Origin: Mucilaginibacter daejeonensis | GTDB lineage: Bacteria; Bacteroidota; Bacteroidia; Sphingobacteriales; Sphingobacteriaceae | Reading direction: 5' to 3' | Assembly (NCBI RefSeq): GCF_020783335.1 | Contig: NZ_CP086068.1 | Span: forward strand, 3,286,001-3,350,000 | Length of the DNA stretch: 64,000 bases | Part shown: in pieces, positions 62,062 to 64,000 of the stretch | Layout: each line of letters opens with the position of its first letter | Numbering within the stretch: position 1 is the first letter of the stretch | Made by a program: the position numbers and the translations under genes | The notes under the pieces: generated by a model | The model's input: only the letters and a program-made list of their open reading frames with translations | Databases searched by the model: none | What the model was told of the DNA's origin: nothing

Positions 62062-63399
62062 TTAATAACCTGGATTCTGTGTAACGTCGGGGTCTGATAG
62101 GATATCGGAGTAAGGTATAGGGAACAACCAGTAATTGCGGTTGGTTAATCCTAATACTGCCCCGGCACGCTCTGTGCGGGTAAGGTCGAACCAGCGATGA
62201 GCCTCGAACGCGAACTCTACCCCGTTCTCATCCTCGATGGCCTGCATTAGCTGGGCTTGCGTAGTGGCGGTTGTCGCTGCCACATCTGCTCTAGCGCGAA
62301 TGATGTTCAGATCTGCGGCTGCATCTGCCAGCTTACCTTGCTGGGCACGTGCCTCGGCACGGATCAGGTACAATTCGGCTATGCGGATCAGGTATGAGGG
62401 GTCGACGCTGGTAGATGTGGTATTGTATAAAACGCCATATACCGAACTTCCAGTGCCAGCAATTAAAGTATTCCGGCTGCCACCAATAGCAGGATTATTC
62501 AACTTGGCCACCAAAGCATCAGAAGGCTTTAAAGTGTATTGACCACCGGCCGAACTTGGATACCACAGATTCCAATAGGTGTTGCGATCGTTGACCGAGT
62601 AAGCCAGTTCGAACACCGACTCGGAAGTTTGAAAAGGGGCGGTAAAGAAACTTTTGTAAGGTTTTACCAATGCATATTTGGTATTGCTGATCACCTGAGT
62701 GGCATAGTTCTCGGCATCGGCCCATTGCTTACGATACAAATGCAGCCTTGCCCTTAAAGCCCGGGCTGCGCTTTTTTGTGCCCTGTTACGTGTCGTAGCA
62801 TCTTCGGGGAGCAACTGTTCGGCCTGAACCAGGTCAGCCTGCACCTGGTCATACGTTTGATCAAGTGTACTGCGCTTGATGCCTTTCAACACCGAAAGGT
62901 CAGTGGTCGGCTTAAGTTGTAGTTGTACACCGCCCCAACCTCGGGCAAGGTCAAAATATCCCAATGCCCTGATAAAATAAGCCTCGCCCAGTATCTTATT
63001 TCGTTCAGTATTGGTCAGTTGAGCGTCCTGAACACCCGGCACATAGGCTATCACGCTGTTAGCTGAGTTAATAGCACGATAAATGCTTTGATAGGCCGAT
63101 ACGGTGATCACATTATCGGTCGGTACGGCGTTCTGGTCTAGTTGAAGGTATTCGCTCAGGGTACCGTTAAATATCACGTTATCGGTAGTGATGGTGCCCA
63201 GGGTCGGGTAGCTTGAAGCATAATATCCCTGTACCCGGTCATAGGCTCCAATGATGGCTGCACGAGCGGTGCCAGCGTCAGTAATGGCGCTCTCCGTTGG
63301 TAAGGCGTTGTTAGGAACGACCTCCAGATATTTCTTGCATGATGTGGCCACTAATAAAGCAGCGATCAGGAGTGTATTTTTAAGATATGCAGTTTTCAT
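62062..63399 (-). CDS. SusD/RagB-type lipoprotein paired with M14 peptidase
   Basis: The start at 63399 (MKTAYLKNTLL) gives lipobox VATSC; a start three codons upstream is also possible. SusD motifs are NALPTESAITDAGTARAAIIGAYDRVQ, ILGEAYFIRALGYFDLARGWGGV, YLIRAEARAQQGK and FAFEAHRWFDLTRTE, ending in DPDVTQNPGY. It is an OM-attached binding protein for the SusC transporter next door. Gap to SusC is 17 nt. The operon with an M14 peptidase rather than a glycosidase is unusual and suggests peptide import. Confidence 0.95.
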   Translation of the reverse strand: MKTAYLKNTLLIAALLVATSCKKYLEVVPNNALPTESAITDAGTARAAIIGAYDRVQGYYASSYPTLGTITTDNVIFNGTLSEYLQLDQNAVPTDNVITVSAYQSIYRAINSANSVIAYVPGVQDAQLTNTERNKILGEAYFIRALGYFDLARGWGGVQLQLKPTTDLSVLKGIKRSTLDQTYDQVQADLVQAEQLLPEDATTRNRAQKSAARALRARLHLYRKQWADAENYATQVISNTKYALVKPYKSFFTAPFQTSESVFELAYSVNDRNTYWNLWYPSSAGGQYTLKPSDALVAKLNNPAIGGSRNTLIAGTGSSVYGVLYNTTSTSVDPSYLIRIAELYLIRAEARAQQGKLADAAADLNIIRARADVAATTATTQAQLMQAIEDENGVEFAFEAHRWFDLTRTERAGAVLGLTNRNYWLFPIPYSDILSDPDVTQNPGY

Positions 63400-63416
63400 G
63401 ATGTCCATTTTACTTG

Positions 63417-64000
63417 TTAGAAGGTTACGTTAGCGCCGATCTGGAAGGTCTTAGGCTGCGGAACGGTCGCCCAATCATATCCTGCGGTGTTCTGGTTGCT
63501 GCTTTGCGAGCTTACCTCAGGGTCGAGGCCTCCATAACGGGTGAAGGTGAGCAGGTTGGTAGCTTGTGCATAAAGCCGGATCTTGTTCACTTTGATCTTT
63601 TGTAAAAATGCCGATGGTAGATTGTAGCCCAAGGTCAGTGTCTTTAACCGGATGAACGACCCATCTTCCAGATAGCGTGAGCTTAGATTGGCTACATTGC
63701 CACCATAGTTGTTGGCAGCACCTCCATTCACTGCCGGATTGCGGCTGTCGGTGGTCAAGCGCGGTATGTCGGTCTGATCACCCGGCTTTTGCCACCGTTC
63801 CAATTGCCGTGGCAGGAAACCGATGTTAGCTTGTAAGCCACCATGCACCATGAAGAAATCGTTCATGTTCATGATCTTGTTACCCTGCTGAAAGTAAAAG
63901 AAGAAGCTAAGGTCAACATTTTTATAGCTGAGGTTGTTAGTGAAGCCACCGGTGAACTTCGGTAGAGCATTGCCTACGATCTGGCGATCGGCCGAGGTGA
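63417..64000 (-). CDS. SusC/RagA-type TonB-linked receptor, N-terminal part outside window
   Basis: The C-terminal ~195 residues are present; the frame is open to the right edge. Motifs such as VGNALPKFTGGFTNNLSY, DLSFFFYFQQGNKI, LEDGSFIRLKTLTLGYNLP, IRLYAQATNLLTFTRYGGLDPEV and the final FQIGANVTF are the conserved end of SusC barrels. The ATG at 63872 is internal and not a start. It is the transporter of the SusD/M14 operon. Confidence 0.95.
   Translation of the reverse strand, partial: TSADRQIVGNALPKFTGGFTNNLSYKNVDLSFFFYFQQGNKIMNMNDFFMVHGGLQANIGFLPRQLERWQKPGDQTDIPRLTTDSRNPAVNGGAANNYGGNVANLSSRYLEDGSFIRLKTLTLGYNLPSAFLQKIKVNKIRLYAQATNLLTFTRYGGLDPEVSSQSSNQNTAGYDWATVPQPKTFQIGANVTF

Noticed and set aside
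1..64000. tRNA, rRNA, CRISPR arrays, transposases
   Set aside because: Searched by eye on both strands; no cloverleaf with CCA-type end, no regular spaced repeat array, and no transposase or integrase motif was found.

Overview
The window looks like a chromosomal segment of a Bacteroidota species of the family Sphingobacteriaceae, most like Mucilaginibacter or Pedobacter. This rests on two SusC/SusD pairs, a FecI/FecR-type sigma/anti-sigma pair, LytTR/LytS two-component systems, OM proteins with a CarboxypepD_reg domain, many TAnnTTTG (-7) promoter elements, and hardly any Shine-Dalgarno sequences. The genus is an inference; no rRNA or other marker is present. I saw no tRNA, rRNA, CRISPR array, transposase or integrase gene.

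Layout. 1-19 kb is mostly housekeeping: an M13 peptidase (cut by the left edge), a persulfide-dioxygenase-like MBL/rhodanese protein, mnmD, mazG, an ECF sigma factor with an unusual inner-membrane/beta-barrel fusion, a LolC/E-type permease, a NamZ-type muramidase, fmt, a DUF2975/XRE pair with an operator-like inverted repeat, fabF, a Smr protein, a PAP2/sphingomyelin-synthase-like membrane protein and mnmE. The 3' end of mnmE carries an 18-bp sequence nearly identical to a known integration site (SGI1 in trmE). It is followed by direct repeats and a short zinc-ribbon/HTH gene that looks like the scar of an integrative element.

19.6-37 kb is envelope signalling. It holds an OMP_b-brl_3-type protein; a LytS kinase divergent from a degenerate ATPase-like pseudokinase, a LytTR regulator, a TonB receptor and a DUF4249-like lipoprotein; a second LytS/LytTR pair in line with an intradiol-dioxygenase lipoprotein and a pirin-like protein; and two tandem GAF-PAS proteins that end in a DHp-like hairpin without an ATPase domain. 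36.7-50.9 kb is one long minus-strand polysaccharide utilisation locus: sigma factor, FecR, SusC, SusD, a lipoprotein, an FAD oxidoreductase with a golvesin-like C-terminus, an apparently circularly permuted SGNH hydrolase, a GH2 enzyme and a second SGNH hydrolase.

51-59 kb holds a membrane PAS protein without an ATPase, then a tri-PAS histidine kinase overlapping in function with a BLUF blue-light receptor one base downstream; the kinase start codon is buried in a perfect 16-bp inverted repeat. An NmrA-like gene and an HxlR regulator diverge from two face-to-face overlapping promoters. An ATP-grasp ligase/flavin monooxygenase pair follows. 59.3-64 kb is a SusC (cut by the right edge)/SusD/M14 carboxypeptidase operon.

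The most notable observations are the permuted SGNH hydrolase, the hairpin-sequestered start of the blue-light kinase operon, the pseudokinase next to a LytTR regulator, the nested divergent promoters, and the mnmE attachment-site scar. All function calls come from reading motifs by eye; no database search was possible.
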